NCBI GenBank assembly: GCA_910577055.1
Contig: CAJTKX010000005.1
Location: forward strand, 52,481-116,480
Origin: an uncultured Christensenella sp.
Lineage (GTDB): Bacteria > Bacillota > Clostridia > Christensenellales > Borkfalkiaceae
Length of the DNA stretch: 64,000 nucleotides
Reading direction: 5' to 3'
The notes below the pieces were generated by a model, which worked only from the letters and a program-made list of their open reading frames with translations, searched no databases and was not told the origin of the DNA. Position numbers and translations under genes: made by a program. This document shows positions 42,630-53,202 of this stretch, piece by piece. How positions within the stretch are numbered: the stretch's first letter is position 1; each line of letters opens with the position of its first letter.

Positions 42630-43532
42630 TTATAATACTTTCGATAAAAAATCTTTCAGTCTTTCGTTTTCGGGGTTTGTAAAAATCTTTTCGGGCGCGC
42701 CTTGTTCAAGCACGTTTCCGCCGTCCATAAACAACACCCTTGTCGCAATCTCGCGCGCAAAGCCCATTTCGTGCGTGACTATTACCATAGTCATTCCCTC
42801 GTCGGCAAGCCCCTTTATAAGGCTTAAAACCTCGCCGACCATTTCGGGGTCGAGGGCGGAGGTAGGCTCGTCAAACAGCATAACCTTCGGGTTCATTGCC
42901 AACGCTCTTATAATTGCAATTCTTTGCCGCTGTCCGCCCGATAGGGTAGAGGGGTAAACGCACGCCTTTTCTTCAAGCCCTATGCGCTTTAACAGCCGCA
43001 TCGCATTCTCTTCGGCGTCAGATTTAATCTTCGCCTTGTTCGTTTCTACGGGCATAAGGGGAGCCTTGCAATCTTGCTTTTTAAAAATGTTTGCTAATTT
43101 AATTTTCAAATTCAGCCGTTTAAGCTTACGCAATTCTTGTAACTGAACGTGCACGGGCGCAAAAACTATGTTTTTCAAAACAGTCATATTGTTAAAGAGG
43201 TTGAAGTTCTGAAAAACCATTCCCATTCTTCGACGCTGCACATTTATATCAACCCTTAAATCGCATAAATTATAGCCGTCGAAAAACACATATCCGTCGG
43301 TCGGGTCCTCCAAAACGTTTAGGCACCTCAAAAAAGTACTTTTTCCGCTGCCCGACGGACCGATTATCGCAATCTTTTCGCCTTGGTAAATCTTTTCGTT
43401 GATGTCGTCCAAAACTTTCACCTTGCCGTAAGTTTTAGATAGGTGCTGAACTTCCAAAAGCGCTTCCGTATCGAACGGCTCTACCAGCGCCGTGCGCTTG
43501 TTTAAATATTTGGGCGCTTTAACGCTTTTCAC
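42630..43532 (-). CDS. Polar amino-acid ABC transporter ATPase, with insertion
   Basis: The GlnQ/HisP-like ATPase powers the importer encoded with it. Walker A is GPSGSGKST (58-66), the signature is LSGGQRQR (198-205), Walker B is [14 protein letters not shown] and the switch His is in IVTHEMGF. At 300 residues it exceeds the usual 240-250. About 20 extra residues precede the fold, and roughly 40 lysine-rich residues (about 131-170) are inserted between the Q-loop region and the helix before the signature. It overlaps the permease gene by 14 bases, so translation is coupled. Confidence 0.93.
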   Translation of the reverse strand: MKSVKAPKYLNKRTALVEPFDTEALLEVQHLSKTYGKVKVLDDINEKIYQGEKIAIIGPSGSGKSTFLRCLNVLEDPTDGYVFFDGYNLCDLRVDINVQRRRMGMVFQNFNLFNNMTVLKNIVFAPVHVQLQELRKLKRLNLKIKLANIFKKQDCKAPLMPVETNKAKIKSDAEENAMRLLKRIGLEEKACVYPSTLSGGQRQRIAIIRALAMNPKVMLFDEPTSALDPEMVGEVLSLIKGLADEGMTMVIVTHEMGFAREIATRVLFMDGGNVLEQGAPEKIFTNPENERLKDFLSKVL

Positions 43533-44229
43533 TTTTTCTCAGTCTCCTTTCTACAAGTTTTATTATGAAAGTTAAAATATAAACTATCGCAAGATAGAAC
43601 AGCGCAACCACAAGCATAGGCGTAAGATAGGTTGCAAGGTTTTGTCCCGAGCCTATAATTTTTGCCACAGCCGTCAAGTCAACCATACCTATCATACTGA
43701 CGATGGAAGTTTCCTTTATCAGTGCGATAAGTTCGTTCCCTATTGCGGGTATAACGTTTTTCATTCCTTGCGGAATAACTATTTTCAGCATAGTGTAGCC
43801 CGTACCTATGCCGAGTGCACGGCTTGCTTCCGTTTGACCCTTGTCAACCGAAAGTATGCCCGCGCGGATATTTTCCGAAACATACGCCCCACTATTTATG
43901 CCGAAAGCGATAATCGCTGTTACTTCCATAGGGAAGCCGCGTATTGCAAAAATCACGAACGCCATAACAAACAGCTGCAACGCCATAGGCGTGCCCCTTA
44001 TAACCGTCGTATAAATATCGCATATTATGCGCGGTACGACCCATTTTCCGCTTTTGGGTTGTATTCTGACAATCGCAACAAGCGTACCAAGCAAAAGCCC
44101 CGCGACAGCCGCGCCCGCGGATACGGTTAAAGTCGTCAAAAGCCCTTGCCATATCATATTCATATAATTGCCGCTTGAAAATATCTCTCCTATACTTTCA
44201 AAGAAGCTCGCCGATAAACAGCTTACCAT
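43519..44229 (-). CDS. Polar amino-acid ABC transporter permease
   Basis: The 236-residue HisM/GlnP-type permease has about five membrane helices and the family EAA loop in the form [21 protein letters not shown]. It forms the channel of the importer with the ATPase (42630) and the binding protein (44295). Only one permease gene is present, so it should work as a homodimer. Confidence 0.93.
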   Translation of the reverse strand: MVSCLSASFFESIGEIFSSGNYMNMIWQGLLTTLTVSAGAAVAGLLLGTLVAIVRIQPKSGKWVVPRIICDIYTTVIRGTPMALQLFVMAFVIFAIRGFPMEVTAIIAFGINSGAYVSENIRAGILSVDKGQTEASRALGIGTGYTMLKIVIPQGMKNVIPAIGNELIALIKETSIVSMIGMVDLTAVAKIIGSGQNLATYLTPMLVVALFYLAIVYILTFIIKLVERRLRKSEKR

Positions 44230-44294
44230 ATTATCTCCGTAAACCGCGAAAGGAACTGCAATAAAAGCAGTTCCCGTACGCCACTGAAATTATT

Positions 44295-45140
44295 TTAAAG
44301 TCCCAAATGCTGAGAAACAAGCGCGTTAACGCCGTTCTCGCCCAACTCTTCCAAAACTGCGTTAATAGCGTCCAAAAGCTCTTTATTGCCCTTTGTTACG
44401 CATATAGCGTATTGCTCTTCGGTGGGGAAGTCTGCGGTGGCTTCTTCGTCCGCGCTTGCGGGATAGTATAGGGCGTAGCACTTATAGTCCGAGTTGTGTG
44501 AAACTATGTATTGGGCGGGCAGCTTATCAACCACCGTCACGTCCATTTGATTTGCGCCTATGGCGTCAACCGCAAGCTGCGCGCTGTCATAGCCCGTGCC
44601 CGTCGCGCCCAATCCTTGCAACTGACCCGTGTAACCGTCTTCGCCTTCGATTTCAAGGTTAACGTAAATGTCGCCCGTAGTATCGCGTTGATAACCTATT
44701 TTCATTCCCGCCAACTCCGACCAAAGCACATACTCGATATCGCCGTCCATATAAGAGGTAACCGTCTCGGAAGCGGGGAAAATCGCATACTGAACGGAAG
44801 TGAAGTAGGGGTTGGAAAAGTCTACTTTTTCCTTACGTTCGTCAGTAATCGTTATGCCGGCCGCGCCGCAGTCGTATTTTTTACCCGACGCAATGTTGTC
44901 TATTATAAGTTCGAAATCCGTGTTTGCGAAAATTACTTTTTTACCCAACTTCTTGCCTACCATATTCATTATGTCTACGTCAACGCCCGCTATGGTGTTA
45001 GCGTCCGCAAAATACTCGAAGGGAGCAAAGAACGCATTCGTGTCTACATAAATTGTATTGCCATCGTCGCACGCCGTCAGCGATACGGCGCAAGTCGTTG
45101 CAAGCGTTGCCGCTGCCAATGCTAAAATCTTCTTTTTCAT
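44295..45140 (-). CDS. Amino-acid ABC transporter substrate-binding lipoprotein
   Basis: The 281-residue family 3 solute-binding protein has a lipoprotein signal ending LTAC, with Cys24 as the lipid-modified residue. YVDTNAFFAPFEYF, VDVDIMNMVGKKLGKKV and CGAAGITITDERKEKVDFSNPYF are standard features of polar amino-acid binders such as GlnH or CjaA. The ligand (glutamine, histidine, cystine or another) cannot be decided from this. It is the first gene of the operon, with its promoter at 45176-45204 and GAGG before the start. Confidence 0.93.
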   Translation of the reverse strand: MKKKILALAAATLATTCAVSLTACDDGNTIYVDTNAFFAPFEYFADANTIAGVDVDIMNMVGKKLGKKVIFANTDFELIIDNIASGKKYDCGAAGITITDERKEKVDFSNPYFTSVQYAIFPASETVTSYMDGDIEYVLWSELAGMKIGYQRDTTGDIYVNLEIEGEDGYTGQLQGLGATGTGYDSAQLAVDAIGANQMDVTVVDKLPAQYIVSHNSDYKCYALYYPASADEEATADFPTEEQYAICVTKGNKELLDAINAVLEELGENGVNALVSQHLGL

Positions 45141-45175
45141 AATGTGTTTTACCTCTTGAATTTGTTACAAGTTAC

Positions 45176-45204
45176 ACTATACAACTTGCATAAAAATTAA
45201 TCAA
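45176..45204 (-). promoter_or_regulatory. Promoter of the amino-acid ABC operon
   Basis: TTGATT (45199-45204) and TATAGT (45176-45181) on the minus strand, 17 bases apart. Confidence 0.72.
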
Positions 45205-45327
45205 GCGTTTTTACATGGATATTATTTTTATTCATTTTTTTGAATAATTATTTATTTTTATCCAATTTGCGAAATTTGACGCAAAAACGATAATTTTGTA
45301 AAATTCGTAACAATTTTTGTTAACTAC

Positions 45328-45356
45328 TTGCAAAAGCGGGTTTTGCGTGTTAAAAT
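45328..45356 (+). promoter_or_regulatory. Promoter of the V-type ATPase operon
   Basis: TTGCAA (45328-45333) and TAAAAT (45351-45356) are 17 bases apart, 32 bases before the first gene of the operon. Confidence 0.7.
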
Positions 45357-45388
45357 TATATAGTTAGTAATATTTGGAAATTTTCACT

Positions 45389-45706
45389 ATGAACGAAATC
45401 ATCAAGTCAATAACGGAAGCCGAGGAAAAAGCGGCGGAAATAAAGGCGGGCGCTTTGCAAAAGTCGGCTGAAATTGCCGCCGCGGCGGAAGTCCGCGCCG
45501 AGGAAATTGCAAGAAAGTGCGAAACGGACTGTAAGCTTTTTAGGGAAAACCAACTTAAAAAAGCCGAAAGGGACGCGCAAGCCAACTACGATAAAGCTCT
45601 TGCGGATAAGCGCGCCGAGGCAAAGGCTTACGCCGACGCGCTAATCAAAAAAACCGACGGCGCCGTTAACGAAATTGTGCGGAGGATAACCCGTGGCAGT
45701 TGCTGA
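45389..45706 (+). CDS. ntpF: V-type ATPase peripheral stalk subunit (G/H type)
   Basis: A 105-residue protein that is almost wholly helical, with Ala/Glu/Lys heptads (AEEKAAEIKAGALQKSAEIAA), as expected for the stalk partner of subunit E. It is the first gene of the nine-gene operon, the same place as ntpF in Enterococcus hirae. Sequence identity in this subunit is low, so position and coiled coil carry the assignment. The ATG at 45389 is preferred to an upstream one. It overlaps the next gene by 14 bases. Confidence 0.82.
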   Translation: MNEIIKSITEAEEKAAEIKAGALQKSAEIAAAAEVRAEEIARKCETDCKLFRENQLKKAERDAQANYDKALADKRAEAKAYADALIKKTDGAVNEIVRRITRGSC

Positions 45707-47654
45707 GATGAAAAAACTTAATCTCGCGGCAATGTCTTACGATAGGGATAAGATTTTAAACGCCTTGCAACGCACGGGCGCGACCGAAATCAAGACCCAT
45801 TACGAAGCGGAAAACACCGCTGTTTTGTGTGAGGACGTCGAAGAATTAAGCGCCGCGGTGAATCGATTAGACGGCGCATTGGGACTTCTTTGCGCAGAGG
45901 TGGACGCCTATAATAAGGAAAATAAGATTAAGTCCGATGACTTAAAGGACGGTTTTGCCGTATCTTACCGCGAGTTTACCGGCGCGGGCGCTCTGGGCGA
46001 CGAGTGCGACGGGCTTGTCGCAAAAATCAACGCTCTCTTCGACGAACGGCGAGAGTTGACCGCACGGAAAACCAAAACCGAGCGTACCGCGCAAACTGCC
46101 GAAATTTATTCAGATATAAAAGAGAAATTCGGCGAATTCTCTTCAACTGCTCACGCCAAAATAAGGCTCGGCACAATACCCTTACCCGAAAAGGACAACC
46201 TTTTAAAGGCAGTTCAAGAAAAGCAGCTTTGTCATTGCGAAGTGCTTGCGGCAGATGCCGACAGCGCGCTAATCGTCTTTACAGCGCACAAATCGGAAGA
46301 AGGCGCAGAAGAAATTCTTGCCGCTTGCTCGTTTTCGGTTTGTCCGTTTTCGTACGATAAGTCGGGCTTAGAGGTAAACGCCGAACTTAAATCGGAAATC
46401 GAACAAATAAACGCCCGTTTAGACGTAATTTCAAAAGAAATCTACGGGTTGAAAAAGCATATAAGAACGCTTAAAATTTACAGCGACTATCTCGGCTTCG
46501 AGCTTGAAAAACTTAATTTGTCCGAAAAGATGCGCGCAACCGCAAAGACCTTTCTTTTGGAAGCTTACATGCCCAAAGAGGCGGAGGAAATAATTAAACT
46601 TGCCTTGGAGGAAACTACAAGCGCGGTTTATTACGAGTTCGGAGAACCGTCCGAGGACGAAATGCCGCCCACCTTGTACAAAAATAACGAGGTTGTCAAA
46701 AACTTCGAGGCAATAACCAATATGTACTCGCCCGTGAACTCGCGTGAGTTCGACCCAAACACGGTTATGGCGTTTTTTTACAGCGTATTCCTCGGCTTTA
46801 TAATGGGCGATATCGGTTACGGGCTTTTAATGCTTATCGGCGGCGGCGCAATCTATCTTAAAACCCGCGCGTCGGACAGCGGCATAAAAAGGCTGTCGGG
46901 TGTGTTCGCAATCGGCGGTATTTGCGCCATATTATGGGGTCTATTGTTTGCATCGTTCTTCGGAATAGAGATTTTTACGCCCGCTATGCCCAACCCGCAA
47001 AACGACAGATGGAGCGTTATGGGCATAAAAGTTCCGTCCGTACTGTTAATAAGCCTTGAAATCGGCGTGGTTCACCTTATGGCGGGCTATATCTGCCGTG
47101 CGGTGCAGTGTTTCAGACGCGGACAGTTTTGGGACGGTATGCTTGACGGCTTTGTTTGGGCTGTATTTTCAATAGGCGTAGGGCTTGCAATCGTCGGGCT
47201 TATCGACGAGGCAAGCGCCGGTATTTTAGCCATAGTCGGGGGTGTATTGGCGGGCGTATCTCTTTTAATAGCCGTTTTGACGGCGGGAAGAAAGGAAAAA
47301 CTTCTCGGCAAATTTACAAAAGGCTTCGGCGCGGCTTACGGCATAATCAACTACGTTTCGGATATTCTCAGCTACGCGCGTCTTTACGGGCTCATGCTTT
47401 CGGGCGCGGTCATCGCACAGATAATTTCGGGATATTCGGTTGACTTCATATTAAGCGGCAATGTCGGGCTTATAATTCTTGCGATAGCGCTTCTTTTGGT
47501 AGGTCACGCGTTTAACCTTGCTATCGGGCTTTTGGGCGCTTACATTCACGATGCAAGACTTCAATACGTTGAATTCTACGGTAGGTTCTTCGAGGGCGAG
47601 GGCGAGTTGTTCGCGCCTCTCGGTTCAAACCGTAAATATATTAAAGTAATATAA
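45693..47654 (+). CDS. ntpI: V-type ATPase subunit I
   Basis: The 653-residue membrane stator (subunit a/I) holds the half-channels for ion passage beside the c-ring. The N-terminal half is soluble and coiled-coil-rich, and the C-terminal half has about seven membrane helices starting near residue 355 (VMAFFYSVFLGFIMGDIGYG). The conserved helix SDILSYARLYGLMLSGAVIA contains the essential Arg. It begins with GTG at 45693, eight bases after GGAGG, inside the end of the previous gene. Confidence 0.95.
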   Translation: MAVAEMKKLNLAAMSYDRDKILNALQRTGATEIKTHYEAENTAVLCEDVEELSAAVNRLDGALGLLCAEVDAYNKENKIKSDDLKDGFAVSYREFTGAGALGDECDGLVAKINALFDERRELTARKTKTERTAQTAEIYSDIKEKFGEFSSTAHAKIRLGTIPLPEKDNLLKAVQEKQLCHCEVLAADADSALIVFTAHKSEEGAEEILAACSFSVCPFSYDKSGLEVNAELKSEIEQINARLDVISKEIYGLKKHIRTLKIYSDYLGFELEKLNLSEKMRATAKTFLLEAYMPKEAEEIIKLALEETTSAVYYEFGEPSEDEMPPTLYKNNEVVKNFEAITNMYSPVNSREFDPNTVMAFFYSVFLGFIMGDIGYGLLMLIGGGAIYLKTRASDSGIKRLSGVFAIGGICAILWGLLFASFFGIEIFTPAMPNPQNDRWSVMGIKVPSVLLISLEIGVVHLMAGYICRAVQCFRRGQFWDGMLDGFVWAVFSIGVGLAIVGLIDEASAGILAIVGGVLAGVSLLIAVLTAGRKEKLLGKFTKGFGAAYGIINYVSDILSYARLYGLMLSGAVIAQIISGYSVDFILSGNVGLIILAIALLLVGHAFNLAIGLLGAYIHDARLQYVEFYGRFFEGEGELFAPLGSNRKYIKVI

Positions 47655-47673
47655 AAAACTTTTGGAGGTTTTT

Positions 47674-48126
47674 ATGGAAATAGGATACGTTATCGGTATC
47701 ATAGGAATTGCGCTGTGCGTGCTTTTGTGCGGCGTAGGCTCTGCGCTCGGGCTTTACAAAACGGGCAGCGCGGCGGCGGGCGTTTTGGGCGAGAATCCCA
47801 AAAAATTCGGTAAAGTGCTCGTCCTTGTGCTCCTTCCCGCAACGCAAGGTATCTACGGCTTCATCATCGGTATAATCGCGTCAAGCTCGTTGAATATGGG
47901 CTTGATTGCGGCGCAAGGCTGGTCGATTTTCGGCGCCGTGCTTCCTATGGCGCTTTCGGGTCTTGTAACGGGTATCTTACAAGGCAAGTCGGCGGCAAAC
48001 TGTATCTATGCGGTCGGCAAGCAAGACTCTCTCGGCGGTAAGCTTATAATCTATCCCGCAATGATAGAATTCTATGCCATCTTGGGTCTTATTATATCGA
48101 TAATGCTCATTCCGAGCTTCGCTTAA
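47674..48126 (+). CDS. ntpK: V-type ATPase c-ring subunit K, Na+-type
   Basis: The 150-residue proteolipid is made of two fused helical hairpins. Leu54, Thr57 and Gln58 in LLPATQG, Gln103 in ILQGKS and Glu132 in AMIEFYAIL correspond, each with an offset of exactly seven, to Leu61, Thr64, Gln65, Gln110 and Glu139, the Na+ ligands of E. hirae NtpK. This suggests Na+ rather than H+ coupling. GGAGG five bases before the ATG at 47674 decides the start over one 12 bases earlier. Confidence 0.95.
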   Translation: MEIGYVIGIIGIALCVLLCGVGSALGLYKTGSAAAGVLGENPKKFGKVLVLVLLPATQGIYGFIIGIIASSSLNMGLIAAQGWSIFGAVLPMALSGLVTGILQGKSAANCIYAVGKQDSLGGKLIIYPAMIEFYAILGLIISIMLIPSFA

Positions 48127-48129
48127 ATT

Positions 48130-48702
48130 ATGAGTAAAGAAAGCATTGTAGAACGCATAATTTCGGACGCCGAAAAGGAAGCCGAAAATATAATTTCCCA
48201 AGCGGAAGCGCGCGCTGCCCAAGTCACGGACGACGCGTCTTTACGCGCGGAAAGAAAGCTCGTCGGCGTTAAGGCAGAGGTTGCGCAAAAGGTCAAGGCA
48301 ATTCTTGACGGCAAAGCGGCAACCGCCAGACTTGACGGCGCAAAGGCGGAGCTTGCCGAAAAACGACGGGTTATAGACGTTGTCTATAAAAACGCGCTTG
48401 ACGCGCTGATTGACCTCGATAAAAAAAGCAGCTTAGCTCTTGCCGAATGGCTTTTGGTCGAGTTCGCCGAAGAGGGCGACGAAATTACATTCGCGCCAAG
48501 CTACAAATACTGTGCGGAAATTGCAAAGCTCGATATCGTCAAAGAAAAAAGTCTTAAAATAGCGCAAGGCAAATCGCCCGTCTCCGGAGGGTTCGTGCTT
48601 AGAGGTAAGTACTCCGATAAGGACGTATCTTACGACGCGCTTATCGAGCTTGACAAGGAAAAACATCAAGCGGAAATTGCCGCGTCTATATTCAAAGGTT
48701 AG
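48130..48702 (+). CDS. ntpE: V-type ATPase subunit E
   Basis: The 190-residue peripheral stalk subunit has a long N-terminal coiled coil (IVERIISDAEKEAENIISQA) and a globular C-terminal domain that binds the catalytic head. GGFVLRGKYSDKDVSYD and the final ALIELDKEKHQAEIA pattern fit the family. Only three bases separate it from ntpK and two from ntpC, so the genes are translationally linked. Confidence 0.93.
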   Translation: MSKESIVERIISDAEKEAENIISQAEARAAQVTDDASLRAERKLVGVKAEVAQKVKAILDGKAATARLDGAKAELAEKRRVIDVVYKNALDALIDLDKKSSLALAEWLLVEFAEEGDEITFAPSYKYCAEIAKLDIVKEKSLKIAQGKSPVSGGFVLRGKYSDKDVSYDALIELDKEKHQAEIAASIFKG

Positions 48703-48704
48703 TT

Positions 48705-49682
48705 ATGCTTAAGTCATTGGACTATATAAACGGCGTAATTGCCGCAAAAGAAGTTTATCTTTTGAGCGACAGAATATCAAAGCTTTGCGACGTTAGTGCA
48801 GAGGACGCTTTCCGAACTGTTTCGGAAGGCGGTTTCGGCAAGGGCGCGGACGCCGTTTCGGTTTACGACTATGAAAAACTTTTATACGCAGACGAGCACG
48901 ATTTGGACGCATTCATACGGGAATATGCGCCAACTAACGCAGAATTGGGTTATCTTTTATCCCCGCGTGATTTCCACAATGCAAAGGCTATTTTAAAGGC
49001 TCATTACCTAAACGGCAACGCAGAAAAAATGCTTGCCCCCGAGGGGCTTTTAAGTATAGAAACCATAATGCGGTGCATATCGGACGGAAACTACAAGCCG
49101 CTTGGCGAAGAGCTTGCCGCCGCGTGTGCGGAAGCCGCAAAGCTTTTCGGCGAGGAAAACGCCGCCGAAGCGTCCGGCGCGGAAGTAGGCGTCATATTCG
49201 AAAGGGCTTTGTACGCTCGTTTAAATAGCGTCTGCACAAGAAATTCCATGTTGAAAAAGCTTACGGCAAAACGGTCCGATATGACCGATATTTTAACCGC
49301 CGTTCGCTCAAAGACCCCCGAATATGCTGCAAATAACTATATTTTGTGCGGCAAATTAAAGGCGGAACAGCTTGAAGAGATTTTTGTTGACGACGCGGAA
49401 AAAGCAGCGCGCGCGCTTGAGGGCACGGGCTACGAAAAATTTCTTCGAATCTGCTTGGAAGATAAAAACAGCGGCTTGCCCTTAACCCGTGCGGAAATTA
49501 TACGCGACAATCTGGAAATCGACTTTCTTGCCGAAAGAAAGTACGAGTTAAAGCGCGCTCAGCCGTTTTTGTATTATGTTTTGCGCCGCCGCGCCGAGAA
49601 CGCGAATTTAAGAATAATTTTCGTATGCCTTTTGGCGGGTATGGATGAAAGCGAAATAAAGAAAAGGCTCCGCGGCGTATAG
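48705..49682 (+). CDS. ntpC: V-type ATPase subunit C
   Basis: The 325-residue, mostly helical protein (AC39/subunit d type) sits between the c-ring and the central axle. The Tyr/Leu-rich helical repeats (SPRDFHNAKAILKAHYLNG, KTPEYAANNYILCGKLK) and the operon position support the call. The family diverges strongly, so residue-level conservation is low. Confidence 0.9.
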   Translation: MLKSLDYINGVIAAKEVYLLSDRISKLCDVSAEDAFRTVSEGGFGKGADAVSVYDYEKLLYADEHDLDAFIREYAPTNAELGYLLSPRDFHNAKAILKAHYLNGNAEKMLAPEGLLSIETIMRCISDGNYKPLGEELAAACAEAAKLFGEENAAEASGAEVGVIFERALYARLNSVCTRNSMLKKLTAKRSDMTDILTAVRSKTPEYAANNYILCGKLKAEQLEEIFVDDAEKAARALEGTGYEKFLRICLEDKNSGLPLTRAEIIRDNLEIDFLAERKYELKRAQPFLYYVLRRRAENANLRIIFVCLLAGMDESEIKKRLRGV

Positions 49683-49689
49683 GTGAAAA

Positions 49690-50007
49690 ATGGAAGGTAA
49701 AATTGCAATTATCGGCGAAGGCGACAGTATTACCGTTTTTAAAGCGGCGGGGGTTTCGACCTTTGCAGCCGAAAACGAGGCTAAGGCGAAAGAAGTTTTA
49801 AGAAAAGTCGCCAAAGATTATAAAATTATATTTTTGACCGAAGAGCTTGCCCGCCCGCTAAGCGCGTTTTTAAAGCGGTTCGACGAAGAGCCTTACCCCG
49901 TGGTGCTTAGCATACCGTCGGGTAACGGCAGTACGGGTTACGGCGAAGAGTGCTTAAAAAGCGCAATGGAGCGCGCCTTGGGCGTGGATATTCTATTCAA
50001 CAATTAG
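49690..50007 (+). CDS. ntpG: V-type ATPase subunit F
   Basis: The 105-residue protein matches the Rossmann-like subunit F (named NtpG in E. hirae) that pairs with subunit D in the central axle. It starts IAIIGEGDSITVFKAAGV and has the KIIFLTEELARPL strand-helix unit; the end PVVLSIPSGNGSTGYG is also typical. It lies directly before ntpA. Confidence 0.93.
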   Translation: MEGKIAIIGEGDSITVFKAAGVSTFAAENEAKAKEVLRKVAKDYKIIFLTEELARPLSAFLKRFDEEPYPVVLSIPSGNGSTGYGEECLKSAMERALGVDILFNN

Positions 50008-50022
50008 TTAAAGGAATTATTT

Positions 50023-51783
50023 ATGGGACAAACAGTTAAAGTATCTGGACCTCTTATAATAGCCGAAGGCATGGCGGACAGTAAAATGTTCGACGTCGTT
50101 CGCGTGTCCGATAAAGGACTTATCGGCGAAATTATCGAGCTTCGCGGCGATAAAGCTTCCATACAAGTTTATGAGGAAACCTCGGGCTTGGGACCTAACG
50201 AAGAAGTCGTTTCCACGGGCGAGCCGCTTTCCGCCGAGCTTGCACCCGGGCTTATTTCGGGCATATTCGACGGAATACAGCGCCCCTTGACCACGCTTTA
50301 TTTCAAGTACGGCGCAAGAATTTCCCGCGGAGTTTCCGTCAACAACCTTGATAGGGAAAAGAAGTGGCGCTTCGTGCCCGTTGCCCAAAAGGGCGACGAG
50401 GTATCTGAAGGCGATATTTTGGGAACGGTACAAGAAACCGAGCTTATCGAGCACCGCATTCTCGTTCCCAACGGAATGAGAGGTAAAATTCTATCAATAG
50501 AAGAGGGCGACTTTACAATAGAGGACACCGTCGCGGTTTTGCAGACCCCGAGCGGTAAGCGCCCTGTCTGTATGCTTAGAAAATGGCCCGTAAGGCGCGG
50601 CAGACCTTATAAAGAAAAATTATCGCCCGTCAACCCGATGATAACGGGGCAGAGGGTTATAGATACGCTTTTTCCCATTGCTCGCGGCGGCGTGGCGGCG
50701 GTCCCCGGTCCGTTCGGCAGCGGAAAAACCGTAGTTCAGCACCAACTTGCAAAATGGGCTGACGCGGACATAATCGTATATATCGGCTGCGGCGAACGCG
50801 GCAACGAAATGACCGACGTTTTAAATGAATTTCCCGCCTTGAAAGACCCCAAAACGGGCGAGCCGATTATGAAGAGAACGGTGCTTATCGCAAACACCTC
50901 GGATATGCCCGTTGCCGCGCGTGAAGCAAGCATATATACGGGTATAACCATAGCGGAGTACTTCCGAGATATGGGTTATAACGTGGCTATAATGGCGGAC
51001 TCTACCTCGCGTTGGGCAGAGGCTTTGCGCGAAATGAGCGGTCGCTTGGAAGAGATGCCGGGCGACGAGGGATATCCCGCTTACCTTTCAAGCCGTCTTG
51101 CCGAGTTTTACGAGCGCGCCGGCATAGTCAAAATTTTGGGCAAGGGCGACAAGACCGGCTCGGTCACCGCAATAGGCGCGGTTTCGCCCCCGGGAGGCGA
51201 TTTAAGCGAGCCCGTTTCGCAAGCAACGCTAAGAATAGTAAAAGTTTTCTGGGGGCTTTCGGCTTCCCTTGCCTATAAGCGTCACTTCCCCGCAATAGAT
51301 TGGCTTATAAGCTATTCGCTTTACGCCGACAGAATGAAAGATTGGTATGACGAAAACGTCGGCGCGGATTTCTACCGCTACCGTCAGTTCGTCGCAACCG
51401 TATTGCAAGAAGAGGCGGCTTTGGACGAAATTGTTCGCTTGGTCGGCGTTGACGCGCTTTCTTCAAAAGATAGGCTTACAATGGAAACGGCAAAAATTAT
51501 TCGCGAGGACTACTTGCACCAAAACGCCTTTGACGACGTTGACACATATACTTCTATGAAAAAACAGCACCTAATGCTGAAACTTATTTACGAATTCTAC
51601 TCCCGCGCGAACGAGGCTGTGGAAAATTTCGCCGATATGAACGCTATACTTTCTTGCTCTTGCAAGGACAAAATAGGCCGCGCAAAGTACATTCCCGAAA
51701 AGGATATTGCCGAATTCGACGAGATTTTAAAAACTATGGCTACCGAGCTGAAAGCGCTTAGTCAAGGGGGCGAAGATGTTTAA
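50023..51783 (+). CDS. ntpA: V-type ATPase catalytic subunit A
   Basis: The 586-residue catalytic subunit binds and turns over [11 protein letters not shown] at 229-236 (Lys235) is the P loop, [13 protein letters not shown] follows with the catalytic Glu, and [23 protein letters not shown] (in two adjoining parts) is the family signature. The non-homologous insertion region (about residues 110-200) of V-type A subunits is present. It overlaps ntpB by eight bases. Confidence 0.98.
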   Translation: MGQTVKVSGPLIIAEGMADSKMFDVVRVSDKGLIGEIIELRGDKASIQVYEETSGLGPNEEVVSTGEPLSAELAPGLISGIFDGIQRPLTTLYFKYGARISRGVSVNNLDREKKWRFVPVAQKGDEVSEGDILGTVQETELIEHRILVPNGMRGKILSIEEGDFTIEDTVAVLQTPSGKRPVCMLRKWPVRRGRPYKEKLSPVNPMITGQRVIDTLFPIARGGVAAVPGPFGSGKTVVQHQLAKWADADIIVYIGCGERGNEMTDVLNEFPALKDPKTGEPIMKRTVLIANTSDMPVAAREASIYTGITIAEYFRDMGYNVAIMADSTSRWAEALREMSGRLEEMPGDEGYPAYLSSRLAEFYERAGIVKILGKGDKTGSVTAIGAVSPPGGDLSEPVSQATLRIVKVFWGLSASLAYKRHFPAIDWLISYSLYADRMKDWYDENVGADFYRYRQFVATVLQEEAALDEIVRLVGVDALSSKDRLTMETAKIIREDYLHQNAFDDVDTYTSMKKQHLMLKLIYEFYSRANEAVENFADMNAILSCSCKDKIGRAKYIPEKDIAEFDEILKTMATELKALSQGGEDV

Positions 51784-53152
51784 GGAATACAAAACCATAA
51801 AAGAAGTGGTAGGACCCCTTATGCTTGTCGAGGGCGTTGAGGGCGTAAAATATAACGAGCTTGTTGACGTCATTTGCTCTAACGGCGAAATTCGTCGCGG
51901 CAAGGTGCTTGAAATTAACCGCGATAAAGCGGTTGTACAGCTTTTCGAAAATTCCCAAGGCTTGCAAATAGCTACGGCAAAAGCTCGGTTTACGGGTCAC
52001 AGCCAACAGCTTGCTGTTTCCAAGGAAATGCTTGGACGCGTGTTCGACGGAATGGGCAACCCCCGCGACGGCGGCGCGCCCGTTATCCCCGAAAAGACGC
52101 TCGATATAAACGGCGAACCTATCAATCCCGCCGCGCGCGACTATCCCGACGAGTTTATACAGACGGGAATTTCGGCGATAGACGGCTTAAATACCCTCGT
52201 AAGAGGACAAAAGTTGCCCGTTTTCTCTATGAGCGGACTTCCCCATGCCGAGCTTGCGGCACAAATAGCAAGGCAAGCTACGGTGCGCAGCGGTGAAAAA
52301 TTTGCGGTGGTTTTCGCCGCAATAGGAATAACGTTCGAGGAAGCGCAGTATTTCGTAGACGACTTCAAACGCACGGGTGCGATTGAAAGGACGGTGCTTT
52401 TTACAAACCTTGCAAACGACCCCGCCGTCGAGCGTATCGCAACCCCGCGTATGGCTTTAACTTGCGCGGAATACCTTGCGTTCGAGTGCGGAATGCACGT
52501 CCTTGTAATTTTGACCGATATCACCAACTACGCCGAAGCTTTGCGCGAAGTTTCCGCGGCAAGAAGAGAAGTCCCCGGCAGACGCGGCTATCCCGGGTAT
52601 TTGTACACTGACCTTGCCACTATGTACGAGCGCGCCGGCAGAATACGCGGCGGCGAAGGCTCGATAACGCAAATTCCCATTTTGACTATGCCCGAGGACG
52701 ATAAAACTCACCCCATACCAGACCTTACGGGTTATATAACAGAGGGGCAAATCATTCTTTCGCGCGACCTATACAAAAAGGGAATAAACCCGCCCATCGA
52801 CGTGTTGCCGTCGCTAAGCCGTCTTAAAGACAAGGGTATCGGCAAAGGCAAAACGCGTGAGGACCACGCCGACACGATGAACCAACTTTTCTCGGCTTAC
52901 GCAAGCGGTAAAGAGAGTAAGGAGCTTTCCGCAATCTTGGGCGAAGCTGCGCTTTCGGATACGGATAAGCTTTTTGCAAAGTTTGCCGAACAGTTTGAAA
53001 AGCTGTATATTAACCAAGGCTTCGGGGCAAACCGCCCCATAGAAGAAACCCTCGATTTGGGTTGGGAGCTTTTAAAAATTCTGCCCGTCGGCGAGTTAAA
53101 AAGAATAAGACAAGCGTATATCGATAAGTACTTAAAAAATGACGAAAATTAA
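51776..53152 (+). CDS. ntpB: V-type ATPase subunit B
   Basis: The 458-residue non-catalytic head subunit alternates with A in the hexamer. The P loop is replaced by [15 protein letters not shown] as usual. [31 protein letters not shown] (split over two segments) and the arginine finger region near SPSLSRL-like [14 protein letters not shown] are conserved. It overlaps the end of ntpA and is followed by ntpD after 50 bases. Confidence 0.98.
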   Translation: MFKEYKTIKEVVGPLMLVEGVEGVKYNELVDVICSNGEIRRGKVLEINRDKAVVQLFENSQGLQIATAKARFTGHSQQLAVSKEMLGRVFDGMGNPRDGGAPVIPEKTLDINGEPINPAARDYPDEFIQTGISAIDGLNTLVRGQKLPVFSMSGLPHAELAAQIARQATVRSGEKFAVVFAAIGITFEEAQYFVDDFKRTGAIERTVLFTNLANDPAVERIATPRMALTCAEYLAFECGMHVLVILTDITNYAEALREVSAARREVPGRRGYPGYLYTDLATMYERAGRIRGGEGSITQIPILTMPEDDKTHPIPDLTGYITEGQIILSRDLYKKGINPPIDVLPSLSRLKDKGIGKGKTREDHADTMNQLFSAYASGKESKELSAILGEAALSDTDKLFAKFAEQFEKLYINQGFGANRPIEETLDLGWELLKILPVGELKRIRQAYIDKYLKNDEN

Positions 53153-53202
53153 GAAAGACCCCGATATATGCTGCAAATAACGCAATTTTAATTAAGGAAT
53201 TT

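Noticed and set aside
50017-50454. Long antisense frames in the V-type ATPase genes
   Set aside because: They are shadows of conserved genes, without ribosome binding sites, and the sense proteins are unmistakable.
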